Below are positions 1 to 12,837 of a stretch of 64,000 nt of DNA, piece after piece (the first letter of the stretch is position 1; every line of letters starts with the position of its first letter). A model generated the notes under the pieces. It was not told where the DNA came from and ran no database searches. It saw only the letters and a list, made by a program, of their open reading frames with translations. This stretch comes from Ceratotherium simum simum (lineage: Eukaryota; Chordata; Mammalia; Perissodactyla; Rhinocerotidae), in NCBI RefSeq assembly GCF_000283155.1, contig NW_004454216.1:2152616-2216615 (forward strand). Reading direction: 5' to 3'. The position numbers and the translations under genes were made by a program.

Positions 1-1254
1 TAGCACAGCCAAGTGAATAAATGTGAATAAAATGTTGCTTTATTTCCAAAAAGCACAAAACAAAAGGACCTCATAAATACTTTATATGTAAGGTGTAAAT
101 ATCTTATTATAGTGTTAAATTCTCTCACCTGAGTTTTTATTTTAGAGGTCATACTTTCCATATAATTTCTTGATTAATATATATCAAATGAGATGTTTAT
201 AGCAGAAAGCAATCTGTACAAATGTAATATTATTGAAGATAATTCATGTTAGTTCCATCATCCTGAATGTAAATTATATTAGTATACTAGCGAGGCAAAT
301 TTTCAACAAGTATAAAATATAGATTGGTATAGTTTAATCATTTCAAAGGGCTAAAACTGCAATGCAGATACATTTAACTAAGATTCAGATCAGAATGTGA
401 CTAGATCTTGTCTACCAAAAAAAAAAAAAATGCCCACATGGTATCCCAGGTTACAGCTCAGGTTGTAATCAGCTCTGGCTGATTTTTATGTTGCTTTGCT
501 ACGGGTTACAGCAGTTAGCAGTTACCAAAAAAAAAATATTTCATTGCTACGTGTATATTCTTATAGCTATTGAAATCAGATTTCAACATAAATATGGAAA
601 CTGACATTGGACTTTGATCCTGAGAGTTTACTTCAAAGTTGAAGTAAATCAGGGTATAAGGAATTTAATAGAGGAATAGTAGGCTGAGGGTGGAGCTAGA
701 ATTAATTTAGAGAAATGCGTGCCTTGAGTATTTTAATAGTTGCCAAAGAGGATTTCAGATATTGCTCTGAGCTTCCTAGTGGCTAAAGTAAACAAAGAAA
801 TGTTATTTGTTAAAATTTCCCATTGTTCATTAGATAAAAAGCCCACTGGTGGCTTAGGAGAAGCAAAGTGTTTCTGGCCCTGCTGTTTGAGAAGTCTTTC
901 TCCCTGAGGGCCTCAGATTTGGTACATCAGAGAGAGAGTAAATGAAGTTCTTGTCACTATCCCAACAATAATTGTAATAGTGAGTTTATGTGGATATTTT
1001 AAGTGCCCATCAGTGTAAGCCAAAGGTATAACATCACAATATAGTTAAAGGAAAATAGTTTTCTTCAGGGCTAAAGTAGTGAGGGCCAAGTGTGTCACCA
1101 AACATACCTCAGGAAATGCTGATCTAGATGAAGGGGTCGACTGTATGACATTAGAGGCTCCTGTATGTATATATGTGTATATATATTTTAAATAAGAAGT
1201 TGACAATTACATTCTTTAATAAGACCTTAAAATATACATACTCCCTGTTGTCTC

Positions 1255-1400
1255 TCTTAGGTTCAGTTTTCTTATTCATAAGTCAGGAATAGTAAATACC
1301 CACTGCATAGAGTTGTGAGAAGGAAGATATAAAGTGTACAGAGTGCTTAGCCAGTGTTGTGTTCAGAGTTCAGATAGTGACTGCAGGTGAGCTGAGTAAG
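1255..1400 (-). repeat. MIR-like fragment, antisense
   Basis: The run 'cagttttcttattcataa' followed by 'gttgtgagaaggaa' and a spaced 'agtgcttagc' is the usual antisense order of a MIR SINE core. It is old and diverged. Confidence 0.4.
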
Positions 1401-4099
1401 CCCTGCTGACAGCATTGCTGTGTATAACAAGAGCCATCAGAGTTCATACTTTTTAGTTCACTAATCTTAGGAATCTTAGGAATCTTAACTTTAAGTACAT
1501 CTAATAGAAGAAAAAAAGCTACCATGTACAGAGATAGGAATAAGAATAATTATATAATAACAAAAAGGAGAACCAATCTGATCTAAATGATCAACACTAG
1601 GAAATTGTTTCAATACATTATAGAATCTCCATTTTTATTTAACCATAAAAAAACAATTGTAATGAAGCTTGTAGACATTTGTGGAACTGTCTTAATTTAT
1701 GTGGAGAAAATCCAAAAATCTTACCATGTTGGTAATTGTGCCAACAATGTGGATAGGGACTAGACAGAGGTATACAAAAATTAAAACAGTTGTTTTAAAT
1801 TAATGGGTACAGATGTTGATTTTTTTTTTTTTCCTCAAAAAATTTCACATTCTTTTTAAATTGTTTTTAAAATACCTCAGTAGCTGGGAGCATTATAGTT
1901 GATCGTGGCTCTGATTGACATGAAAAACTGTTGAAAATTACACGTACTACTCTCAGTCCATAAAGTATAATTTCTCATTTTGATTTTTATTATATATAAA
2001 TTCTGATTTTCTCCACACCCCCAATAGATCCTCTCATTCACTTCATTTGGAAGACCATTTATCTAGACCATCTAGAATAATAAATCTTGAGAAGTTGTAA
2101 TTTTACTAGTCACATATCAACCACTTTAGAGATCATCTGGTCCAATGCTAGATGAGTTAAGTGTGAAATGTGGTAGGGAATTTCAACTAGAGCAGTTTTC
2201 TCTCTTCATCTGTTTTGTACATCAGTCTTCTGGGTAAGATTTCTTTCAGTGCAATGGGTCTGCTATTAAAACCAATTTGAAAACCACTGATTTCAGTTCA
2301 CCTCTCTTATTGTCTGTTGAGAACTAGTCATCTATCCTAAGCTTATGTATATTCAGTAACTGCAAGAATGAGCACATTCCATCTTTGTATCACTCTCTTA
2401 GAAGGTTTATCCTTTTTTCACTCTGAAATTTGTCCCCCTATACCTTCTTCCATTCAGTGATCCTACTCTGGGGTTATATAGAACCAACCCAATCCTTAAC
2501 ATGCAAAAGTCATTCAAATTGTAATGATGGCTAACAAGCCCTCCATACTACTGAAGATTTTAAATCCTAACCCTGAATATATTCTAAAGTGTCAGGGTTT
2601 TAGGTTTTCTATACAATTATATATCATCTGCACATTTCATAAACAGATCAATTTTTTGCCTTTATCCAAGCAACTAATAAAATATATCAAGGACAAGCCA
2701 GGGCCTACTAGACGTTTTTTTGCCATTACTGAAATTACTGATAAAATAAATTAATGAGACTGGGCAAGGCTTACTAGAGATTATTCTGGTGGCAATTCTG
2801 AGTGATCATTCTGAGTGATTGGTTACCCCTCTTGTAGTTTGCTTAGCTGCAGACCAACCTTGCAATAGTCATTTATGTAATAATGTTATGAAAAACTTTG
2901 TAAAATGCTTTGCTGTTGTCAAGAAAACTTTCAGATTTTTTCCGTCAATAAAGTAACTCTATCAAAGATGGAAATTTAACTTTTTTTTTTTTAAGACTTA
3001 GGAAATTTCTAGTGCCTAAATATTTGTAAACTGTGAATTTCTGTAATCCATTTTAGAATTTGTTTATTGGACTATAGATTCTGGATTTAAAGACATTTAA
3101 AATGTGTAGATTGCCCTCACCTTCCTTGGGCTGCATTTTGTTTATTAGGATTTTTGTTATATCCTTTCCAGGTTGAAAACCCTTCTAACAGAAAAGGGAA
3201 TCATAATAGGAGTTGGACAAGGTCTGTCTTCTCTGTCTTTTTACCTGGTCAGGGGGCTTAACTTTTCGTGATCTTGCTTTGAAAACCTTTTGCTGTTACC
3301 CTATTTAAACCAAATCTGGCCTATTCTTACAGGTTCACATTGTTATTTTCTATTCTTCCTTAGATATGTGCCCTTCTTCTAGAAGTTATATGTTTTTTAA
3401 ATTATGAGCTCATCAGAGAAAACCCTGTTAGTTGGTTTCTTTGGTTCATTTCTGTTTACTAGGCATTGAGATTATTTACAATCGCTTGGTCAGAATTTTG
3501 TTTTTTATAATTTTCTATTTCTTGTCAATTATTAGCCCCTTTTGAAGACAATCATACCTATTTGTCCTCTGAACTTTTTGAAATCCATTTTGCTAAAGTC
3601 ATGGTTCAGATTTAGCCAGGGCCGGCGACCCCCTTTCCTTACTAGTACAGTTATTTTTACCCCAGAATTCCTATCATCTTCTGCATCACCAGCCAATTCT
3701 TTCTAGTTGGGCGGAATTAAACCCAGAATAATTTCTCCCATTGTTTATTTGTTTCCACTGATTTTGAGAGATAAAATGTTAAATTAGGTCAGTGTATCAA
3801 ATGCTTATTTTCCAAAATGACAGTTACCATCCCTTCGTCCTCTCCCTAAGTACTATTATCCTTTGTCTCTGCCACTTTTACAGTGTGCATTGGGAAAGCT
3901 GTATCCATCTCCTGTCTAGTTTTATGCCCTCAAGTGTTCTTTTTCCTAACCTTGTCCTTTGTGTTTTCTCTTTATCTTTAACCCAAATGTATGTGGAATT
4001 TCATAAAAGTATACAACTTAAAAAAAAAAAACACAGGAATTTTTCTCTATTGAAGATGTAATATATAGTTATTTTAAAAAATAAAAATTTCCCATATTC

Positions 4100-4440
4100 T
4101 CACTTCCAAAGGTAAACAAAAGTAACATTATTTTATGTTTTAGTCTATTTATGAATGGACAGAGAGACATACTTTTTTTTTTAACGGGCTTATGCTATTT
4201 GGGGGATGGGACTTTATGACTATATAGTATTCTAAGCCTGTACTATAATTTATTTAACTTAATTCCTTGTTCTTGGACATTTGGGTTGTATCTCAGTTTT
4301 TAGAAGTAGAATTGCCAAGTCAAAAGATATGAAGAATTTTTAAGTTTTTGATACATATTGTCAAATTGCCTTCCAGAAAGCTTGTCCCAGTCTACAATGC
4401 CCATTGGCAGTGCACATATTTTTCTGTTTCTCCATTACCT
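4100..4440 (-). repeat. old L1 3'-end fragment, antisense
   Basis: The order 'tgactatatagtattcta', 'ggacatttgggttgtatctc', 'attgccaagtcaaaagatat' is the familiar antisense reading of an ancient L1 3' region. It lies inside the GSK3B last intron and carries no long reading frame. Confidence 0.7.
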
Positions 4441-6894
4441 TAACATTAGCCAGCCCAGATTAGGGAAGAGGGGAGGTGCAGCATGCCTGTGCACACATGC
4501 AAATTTTTAGACATTGCCAACTTTGTAGCCAGAGAATGTGGGTGTCTTTTTTAGGAACAGTGCTATACCCATTTCCTCCTATTGGCTCTGTGTTTGCAGT
4601 AATAAACTTCCATCCACATATGCCAGTTTAACAAATTCACTGACACCAATGAGGTTGTATCTACCCTGTTTTAGGGTTTCAAGTTCACTTGGCGAGTTTG
4701 TATATAGATACCTAAAGTCAAACCTGCTTAGTCATTATTTTCACCAGAGCAGTGCTAAGTATCACTTCTAGGGAACTGTTTCTTTTTATGCAAAACATTT
4801 TCTCTTCTATTAAGTCAAAATTTTTACCTGGGTTTTCCCCCCTTCTCCAAAAGTAAAGTAAAATCTTCTTGAATAAATTGGCGAATGTCCTGTCAGACAC
4901 TCTTCCGAGTGTTCTTCTAATGTTCCTCAGTTCCTTGCTTGAAGTCACCTGCTTATAGTCGTATGTCTTCTCTTATTCTTTATTCCTAAATTAGGTCTTT
5001 TAACTTAAAAGATGAAAATCCTTCCTGTGTCCCCATGGCCTTCAGTTCCCTACCTTGAACACCCCACCCTCTTAATTAAAATGTGCTCTGCCCCTGAGCT
5101 CAGAGCAGCTAAGATCTCTCTGCTGCTGGCAGATCAAATGTAAACAGTCTTGTTGACAAGCCCTCCAGGTTTGCTGGTGGATTGGTTGGCTCACTGGCAT
5201 CTGAATTTCAGTTCTGTTTTTGAAATGACTGAAGCCACCTTGATGTCTTGTACCACACCTTGTCCTTAAAATAACATGAAAAGAGAGGTGATGATGCTCT
5301 GCTGAGGAGGATTTCTTTTCCCCTCCCTCTCCCTCATTATTACACATGCAAAATTGTCAAAATCATAGTAGACATTATAAAGAGAAAAATGAAAATTGAG
5401 TCCTTCTCTGTATAGGTGATACTTTGATTTCATGAGTGTAGATTATGATTTCAGTTTAAATATAAGCTTGGGGTGTACCTTTGATTCTCTGAGTCATGGT
5501 CTTATTTGTTCATGTGTCAGTTAATATTAATATCCAAGACATATTTTTATAGTAGAGGCATTTTCACTTGGAACAGCTTGAATCAGAATATCCTGAGTTA
5601 GCTACACAGTATAAATAACATATCCCAGGCTGCCAAAATTTTATCTTTTAGAGGAGTTGACCTGTCATGAGACATTTCTGACTATTATAGAAAGAGGATA
5701 GCTGGTGAATAGAAACACATAAAATGGGCTTAGGAGAGCATAATTAAGGAAATAAAAATATACTTAAAGTTTCCAAATATAAAGTACATGTAAAACACAA
5801 AAAAGATTTGATGTCTGAAATATGCTCTTTTATTAATATGTCAATAATAGAAATATTAAAAATATAATGATTTTATAGCTTTTGAGAACTTGAAATGTGT
5901 TTAGGGTAAATAAGGAACTAAATTTTTATTTTTATTTAATTTCAAGTAAATTTAAATAGCCATGTGTAGCTAGCGGCCACGTTATTAGAGAGTGCAGACA
6001 GAACATTTCCATCATTGCTGCTGGGCCGGATAGTGAACACGTGTATCAGTTAGAAGCCTTTAACTTTTATAGACCCGTATTTCTGGAATACTGATTCATG
6101 GTGGCAGAGCCTTTGGAGCCCCAGCTCCTAGGTTTTCCTGTCCTTTCCTCCCACTTGGTTTCCTTATTTTCTATTCTCTTTTTATTTAAACTCTTTGGCA
6201 ACAGTTTAAATGTGGGACCCTGCATTCATTCTCCTTCCCGTTCTCATTTGCACATTTGATCAGACACATTTGAAGGGAGAATGGACAGGATACTTGCTGA
6301 TGCATTAGATGTAGGGGGTCGGGAAAGTGAAGAATCAAGGTTGAGAACTTTTGGTTTATGACCTGAGCAACTAGGTGGGGCAGTTTGCTCAATATTGAGA
6401 CAGCTGCCCATCAAATCCATGACTCAGTTATCTAGCGACTCTTACAGATCTCTGAGAATCTGGAAAAAAACTATGGATCTTCTCCTAGAAAAGTGTATTC
6501 ATATCACATATGGAATTTTGCACATAAAAATTTGCTTGAGGACAAAAATCACAGCCTCATGGACTCTTTTGGGAACTTGATCCCTTAGGGCTTCACCCTT
6601 GGCTTCACTGTGGGATTGCCCAACTTGTCGTTTTTACTTCTGAAGTCACACAGAATAAAATTGGTTTCAATAAATCCACGCACAAATTCCCTTTCTCATA
6701 TCCAGTACAAAAACCGTAGACCCATAGACTCTTCTCAGAATTAGGGAAAAAACAATTGATCATCTGATGCAGTCTTCCTTGTCTTATATAGTGTGTTGGG
6801 AGCATACCTAATTTTGTAGAGGGAGTTGGTCAGTGGTGCTCTCTCGGGCTTGTGAGCATAAACCCTAACTGGCATTTAAGTTCTTTAACATGTA

Positions 6895-7435
6895 TGTATG
6901 TATTAGCTATCTATTGCTACACGTCAAGATACCCCCAAATTTAGCAGCTTAAAACAAGTAAACATTTATTATCTCACACAGTTTCTGTGGGTCAGGAATT
7001 CAGAAGCAGCCTAGCTGGATCAGGTTCTATGTCAGGGTCTCTCCTGAGGTTATAGTCAGAATGTCAGCCAGGGCTGCAGACATCAAGTCTTGCCTGGGGC
7101 TGAAAGATCTGCTTCCAGGATGGCTCATTCACGTGATTAGCAGATCTGTGCTGGCTGTATGCAGGAGGTCTCAGTTCCTCACCATGTGTACCTCTCCATC
7201 ATGCTACTTGAGTGTCTCACATTGTGGCAGCTGGCTTCCCCTAGACCAAGTGATCCAAGAAAGAGGACAAGGTGGGTGGAAGCCACAGTGTCTTTTATGT
7301 CCTAACCTTGGAAGTCACCATTATTTCTGCAATATTCAACCCTCTTCGCTGGGGGAAGGGACTATATTAGAGCAGGGTCACCAAGAGGCATGACTGATTG
7401 GGGCCATCTTGGAAGGTGGCTACCACAGTGTATAA
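6895..7435 (+). repeat. LTR-like mammalian interspersed repeat
   Basis: Contains 'aaaacaagtaaacatttatt', 'tttctgtgggtcaggaattc', 'gcagctggcttcccctagac' and 'gtgatccaagaaagagg' in the order of a common mammalian LTR-type repeat. The exact family is not certain. Open frames in it are incidental. It is a non-coding relic with no intact genes. Confidence 0.6.
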
Positions 7436-7894
7436 GAATGGTCTTATACCTTCCTCCCCCGAAGCTGATTATTCTCTCCATTCCCCCTCAAGTCCATCCT
7501 TGGTTTGCTTGTTTTGTAGCAGCATCAGAAGGGTGATAATGGGCATCAGCTTCTAGGAAACTTGGAAGTCAGTGAAATATCAGCTCCATAGTTGTTTCTA
7601 AAAGACTTGTATCTCTGTATACCCCATATAGACTGTTTGAAAATTAGAAAATAAAATAACTAAATGTACTTTTAATTCTTATCATAGATTCACTGATCTA
7701 TTTTAATGTAGTAACCCTTTTAAGATAATAAAAATAGGCTTCTAGAAATCACAGTGGATTATGTAGGGGTTAGGTCTGAATGAAAGTCCCCTTAAGCTCT
7801 TTTCTTCCTTTGCTAGGAAATCTTTTCTGCTGTCCCCTACTGCTCATGAAGGTCATCATTCCTTTTCTCTGCTCCCTCTGTGCTCAGCTCTCCC

Positions 7895-8080
7895 ACGTGT
7901 TAGCTCTGCGACCTTGGGCACATTACTTAATCTCTTTGTGCCTCTATTTTCCCATTTGTAAAATGAGGGCAATAATTGTGCCAATTTCTTGGAGTTGCTG
8001 GGGGAGCTGAATGACGTGCTTGCAATGTACTTAGTGTGATGTCTGGCACATTGGTAAACACTCAGATGTTAACTGCTGCC
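7895..8080 (-). repeat. MIR SINE, antisense
   Basis: Typical antisense MIR order: 'accttgggcacattactt', 'cccatttgtaaaatgagg', then 'gtctggcacattggtaaa'. Confidence 0.75.
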
Positions 8081-8164
8081 ACTGATATTTATTGTGGTAG
8101 TGATGGTGGCTATTGTAGTCACACTAAACTATAAATGTATGTATTTTTAGTTGTCTCTTTCACC

Positions 8165-8345
8165 TTTCCATTTATTGAACAATTACTATAAGCCAAGTAC
8201 TATGCTAAGCACTTCATAGGCCTTATTTCATAGGTAGGTGGTATTATCACCATTTTACAGATGAGGAAATTGAGGGGTAGGGACGTTAAATAACTTGTTC
8301 CAAAATCACACAGCTATTAAGTTGTACACCTAGGTCTCAGACTCA
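8165..8345 (+). repeat. MIR SINE, sense
   Basis: Sense MIR order: 'tttattgaacaattactata', 'ctatgctaagcacttcat', 'cattttacagatgaggaa', 'aatcacacagctattaag'. With the antisense copy just upstream it forms a head-to-head MIR pair. Confidence 0.8.
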
Positions 8346-9227
8346 ATAAAGGTTGTGGAATTGGATTAGATTTAAGAAAGATGTATCAGTATCTTTCTGA
8401 TATATCATATATCAGTGTGAATTTCAGAGGAACATCTCAAGACTAGCTACTTGAGACTGTACAGTCAGTCTTTGATTATTCGTCATTGGATTGGATGCTT
8501 TATAATCAAAAGATCTGAGCATATCCTTTAAACCCTAATGCCAGGAAACATTACTTTTACCAACACAAATGTAAAGGGGGGAATGCAGGAGAATCAAAAT
8601 GAGCTTTGTTGCTTTTAAAGAGTTATTGTTTGAATGTTTGAGAAGAAAAGCTATAGAAATTACAGTAAACATCCAAATCTACTGACAATTTATCAGAATT
8701 TTAAATTAATGAACATTTTTATTATAGAAGTCTCATGTTAATTCAGTTGTGTAAAATAAGCTTACAGAATTGACGGTGGGAGCAGAATACTCATGTACCA
8801 AGAAGAACTGACGAAATGTAGCTTTGTTCAGTCAGTGGGCTGGGCGGTCCGTGGAGCTCCTATTGAGTTTGTAGAACGCACGGTTTTTTTGTTTTGCTTT
8901 TCTCCTCCCTGTCCTTTGTCTCCCTCTGAAAAACAGAGGAACTCTGTTTTTCTTGGCAAGGAAATTTGATTTTAAGTGGAGTTCATTGCCCTAGGCAAAG
9001 GTTTTTTTTTTTTTGATGAATGAGTACAGTGCTATGACTTTTGGTATCAAGGATATTTGTAATCAAAATAAGTGGCTGTTAAAATTTTACTCATAAGTGA
9101 TTTGGAAATAATTCAGAGAAAAAATATGAGATCATTAAATTACAAACCTGAGGAATAGGAGTGCCTTTTCAAATTTTATTGTTCAGAAGGTGAATTCGTT
9201 TCTGGTTATATGCCCACTTAAAAGCTT

Positions 9228-10700
9228 GTGCTTTTTATTATGGTCATACAGGCAGCCTTGAATTTATCCAAGGAAAGGGAGACTAGTTTAGGGCATGTCC
9301 TAAGCTCACAGGTAATAGCCAGTGAAAGGACATCTGCAGATAGTAGCTCAAGAGGATTTCGCCAAAGAGCAAATGAACATCATGGGCTAGGTACCACATC
9401 CTTGAGCTCTGGTGGATGTTGCCAATGTAGCTGATGGCTGCCATGGCCAGAGCTGCTAACAGTGCTGGAATGTGTGCTGATGTCATTGTCAAGCAGATCA
9501 ATTCCTGATGATTGGTGACTCTCTTAAGTCCTGGGGAAGACCAGAATGTGACAGTTTTACCTGTCGTCTTCACATGCTGAAGATGAGAGCAAAGTGCTGT
9601 TTGATGATGATCGTGCAAGGTGCTGAGTGTCATCCAAAGCACAGGAAATGCTACAGTGAGCTTGGATTTGTGAGGAACATTATAATTCTGAGATAGCTCT
9701 AGGGCCTTTCAGGCTTTCTCTGGACTGTTGTTTTTAATGCAGCCTGTGCCTAAATTAGGAAAAAGAATGTTTTTCTTGAGAAAGGTTTACGGGAACCTGT
9801 GGCCTGGACAGGAATTGATGTTAGGTGATATTGATGCACAGAATTTGGATGATCGTTGAGAGTAAAACTCCTGCTAAAGAGGGCCTATCCAAGAAAAACT
9901 AGGGGTCGTGAATGAAGCATTAGACACAGTTACTTACTGATTATTGGAAAAGGCTGCTTATCTGCCTTTGGAGAATAGATTCTATGTCATCTCCTCTCTC
10001 CTGCCACCTGTCCATGTGCCATACCGATGAGTGAATAGGACTCCATGCCATGGTCAATATGAATCTCATGCATGGACCCTGATGCATAATGTATACACTT
10101 ATTTGCATGAAAACAGGATTAGAAGCAGCTGCAAGTGTTTTGAAGAAAATTAAATGAATTGACCATAACCATTCAAATTCAGAGATATAAACATTTCTTC
10201 CTCAAAGTCTGAGTTAAATGTGTGTAAGGGTAAATTGTTTTGAGGGCAGGATAATCAGGAATTTAGAAAAGAAGTGAAATTTTTATAGAGTGGCCATTAA
10301 AATGATAAACTGAATAGCTAATCCTTGTTAAAGAGTTCCTTTGTGTCCTTGGGGTCTTTTGTTTCTCACTCTAATGAAAAAATTCAAAGTAGAAAGATCC
10401 AAGGATCACATGTTGCATTCAACAATGACATTGTTTACTCTACACATGATAGGACATGGGAGAGCTACAGTCTCCATAGAGATGAAACTTGTGGGTCTGT
10501 TTTTTGGTGTTGCCAGCCTTGATGGCCAAGGGTGGTGTGACTTCTAGGGAGATGGCTTTTGGAAGTTGCCCATCCCAGTCAAGCTACCTCTCTTCTTGCT
10601 CAGGGCTTAGTGTGAAGTGTTGGGGAGAAAATTTGCCCAGCAGTATATTCCCAGTCACTTGTGATGGCTGGGATGACAGAGATGCAACTTGACTAACCAC
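9228..10700. other. unassigned 1.5-kb block within the GSK3B intron
   Basis: This block is less AT-rich than its surroundings and has several overlapping open frames, including a 119-codon frame on the - strand (9,283-9,642) and short frames on the + strand around 10,325-10,690. I cannot match any of them to a protein family, and no poly-A tail or target-site duplication was seen to mark a processed pseudogene. It may be an unrecognised ancient repeat or a degraded retrocopy. It is listed so that it can be searched, not as a gene. Confidence 0.25.
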
Positions 10701-11485
10701 TGAAACGGCAGTCCGTTGCCTACCCAAGATGGAGAGCCAATCTGGACACAAATGCCCACTTAAACGTTAGTGGATGCTGTGAAATAATAATGGACCTTAA
10801 AAAGGGGGTGGGAGGGTTAAAGTTGGTTGTCAAGTCATACATATTTCCAAAGGATTAGGCAAAATAAGCTCAGTGCCAAGATATTTGACTGTAAGATGCT
10901 TTATTGAATTGAATAAGTGAATTTGTACTACAGTAGTTATTTCTTTTTTGCTGATTGTCTTCCATTTCTATGAATAATGAAGAGGGACTGTACTTAGAAA
11001 GCAAGCAATGAATTTGATTTATGCCTAATGCTTCTGCCTATCAACACTGACCCATATTACTTTCACTGCCCCACCCATTTCACCCACTTAAGCAAATGGC
11101 ATATTGTAACATGGCTCAGAATTTTTAGCAAGTTTTCCCAGCTGTGCATTGTTCATTTATTTTCAAGTGAGCTAGACTCCAACTGAGTATTCATGCACAG
11201 CTAAGCCCAGCTATAGCAAGAGCTTTGACAGAAATGGTGTCTGGCTCCGAGTCTGTAATTTATTCAAAGACACTCTCTTCCCTGCACCAAGACCAGATCA
11301 AGGTGTGGACTTAGTTCTAAGCAGAAAGAAATTCAGATTTCATAGTATTGGCCATACTTAAAACAACATTCTAGATACAGCTTGAAAGACCACACAGCTC
11401 ACAGTTCACAGTTGAGACAGTGTACTTTTCTCTTTGGGGTTTTAGAGCATTGCTCATACTCTCTCTTGGGGCTTTTGATTTGCAG

Positions 11486-11553
11486 ATGCTAATGCTGGAG
11501 ACCGTGGACAGACCAATAACGCTGCTTCTGCATCAGCTTCCAACTCCACCTGA
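11486..11553 (+). CDS. GSK3B: GSK3B final coding exon (C-terminal 22 residues)
   Basis: Glycogen synthase kinase-3 beta is a constitutively active Ser/Thr kinase of the Wnt, insulin and glycogen pathways. The catalytic domain is encoded upstream of this window; this exon holds only the end of the disordered C-terminal tail. After the acceptor TTTTGATTTGCAG the exon reads AT (completing an Asp codon), then ANAGDRGQTNN, AASASASNST and TGA. This matches the remembered GSK3B C-terminus ending in ASASNST. Human GSK3B has Thr where this sequence has Ala in NAGDRG; I recall Ala in mouse too. The phase (two bases completing Asp) fits the known exon border. The sequence after the stop also matches remembered GSK3B 3'UTR. 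It faces NR1I2 tail-to-tail. Confidence 0.96.
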
Positions 11554-12158
11554 GCAAGTCCCGAGCAGCCAGCTGCACAGGAGAAACCACCAGTTACTTG
11601 AGTGTCACTCAGCAACACTGGTCACGTTTGGAAAGAAAATTAAAAAGAGAAAAAAAACCTGTTCATTTTAGTGTTCAATTTTTTTATTATTGTTGTTGTT
11701 CTTATTTAACCTTGTAAAATATCTATAAATACAAACCAATCTCATTGTATTCTCACTTTGAGGGAGATCCAGGGGGTGGGAGGGCTTGTGGGGAGGGAAG
11801 CGGAGCACTAGAACACACAATCTCTCTCCCACGACAATCTTTTTTTTATCAGAAGTCTGCTGTTGTATACTTTAAAAACAGGACTCCTGCTTCATGCCCC
11901 TTCCACAAAATAAGAAAACTTTGTTCTGTGCTGAAGGTTTTTTGAACTTGTTTTCTTTTAAAGTCAAGTGTAAGACTTTGGTATAGTGCACAGCTTGAAA
12001 TTGGTTGGGAGCTTTTAGCAGGTGTAACTCAGTGGGGACTTAGTGTCACTTGTAAAATTAATCCATATCCTCGGGTGTTTGAAGACTCGCCTTTGTCGTG
12101 TTGGTGGCAGGTGTGGCAGACAAAAAGGAAAGTGTATCATTTGTAATCCAGGGAAGTC

Positions 12159-12164
12159 AATAAA
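12159..12164 (+). terminator. GSK3B: candidate proximal poly(A) signal
   Basis: AATAAA about 600 nt after the GSK3B stop, in GTCAATAAAATTGC. It could give a short-UTR transcript. Use is not demonstrated. Confidence 0.35.
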
Positions 12165-12829
12165 ATTGCAACTTTAAGGGGAAGATTCTTAATTGATTTG
12201 TCTTTTAAAAAGGTTTTGTTTTGCTCTGAATTAGTGCTAGTGGTGAAGAAACTTAGTAGGAGGCTGTCAGAGGAGGACCGTGCGTGCTCCATGGGTGGAT
12301 CTTGGTTTGCCTGACCAAAGGTTCTGTGCAGATCGCAGTACAGTTTTAAACTAGTGACCTAGGAGAAAACTGAAAAAGGTGTTCAGCCGGCCACTCTGGC
12401 TGCAGAGGTCAAAAGCTGATGGACCTCGAGGAAAGGGACAGGCCGGGAGCAGATCTCACCACTGTGAATGAATTTGTCCAGATTGTTTTCTAAAGTTGCT
12501 TCCCTTGGAAAGATTCACTTGAGGACATTATAGTTAAATAATGTGAACTGTAACAATCTACTGGTTTATTTTTCCTATTTTTAATTGCAAATTGAGCTTG
12601 CAGAAATTGCCACGTTCTGCACATAGTTCTAATTTAAAATCCAAACCAGAATCTGTATTTAATTTCAGCTTTTTTTAACCTCATGCTTTTTAAATTTTAT
12701 TTATTGATGCATGTCAGATAGGCCACTATGATTTTAGATGGTAGGAATATTAAAAACTACACATCAAAATGATATGAACAGTCACTTGTACCTGCTGACT
12801 TTATAGGAAAAGCCGATTATATAAATATG

Positions 12830-12837
12830 TGTATATA
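12830..12837 (+). promoter_or_regulatory. GSK3B: candidate Pumilio element TGTATATA
   Basis: Exact match to the TGTANATA Pumilio motif in the GSK3B 3'UTR. It sits in a TA-rich tract, so chance is likely enough to keep confidence low. Confidence 0.3.

Larger units (their letters stand above)
1..11485 (+). other. GSK3B: GSK3B last intron (partial, 3' portion)
   Basis: Everything before the acceptor at 11,485 is read as the last intron of GSK3B, because the final coding exon starts at 11,486 after a TTTTGATTTGCAG acceptor. The intron is AT-rich. I looked for the preceding GSK3B exon, which encodes the STPTNATAAS part of the C-terminal tail, and did not see it, so the intron is longer than the window's left arm. 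Recognisable content is limited to old repeats (an antisense L1 piece, an LTR-like element and MIRs, listed separately). No other gene was recognised. The stretches 1-1,250, 1,400-4,100, 4,440-6,890, 7,436-7,890, 8,346-9,227 and 10,700-11,485 show nothing I can name. Confidence 0.85.
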
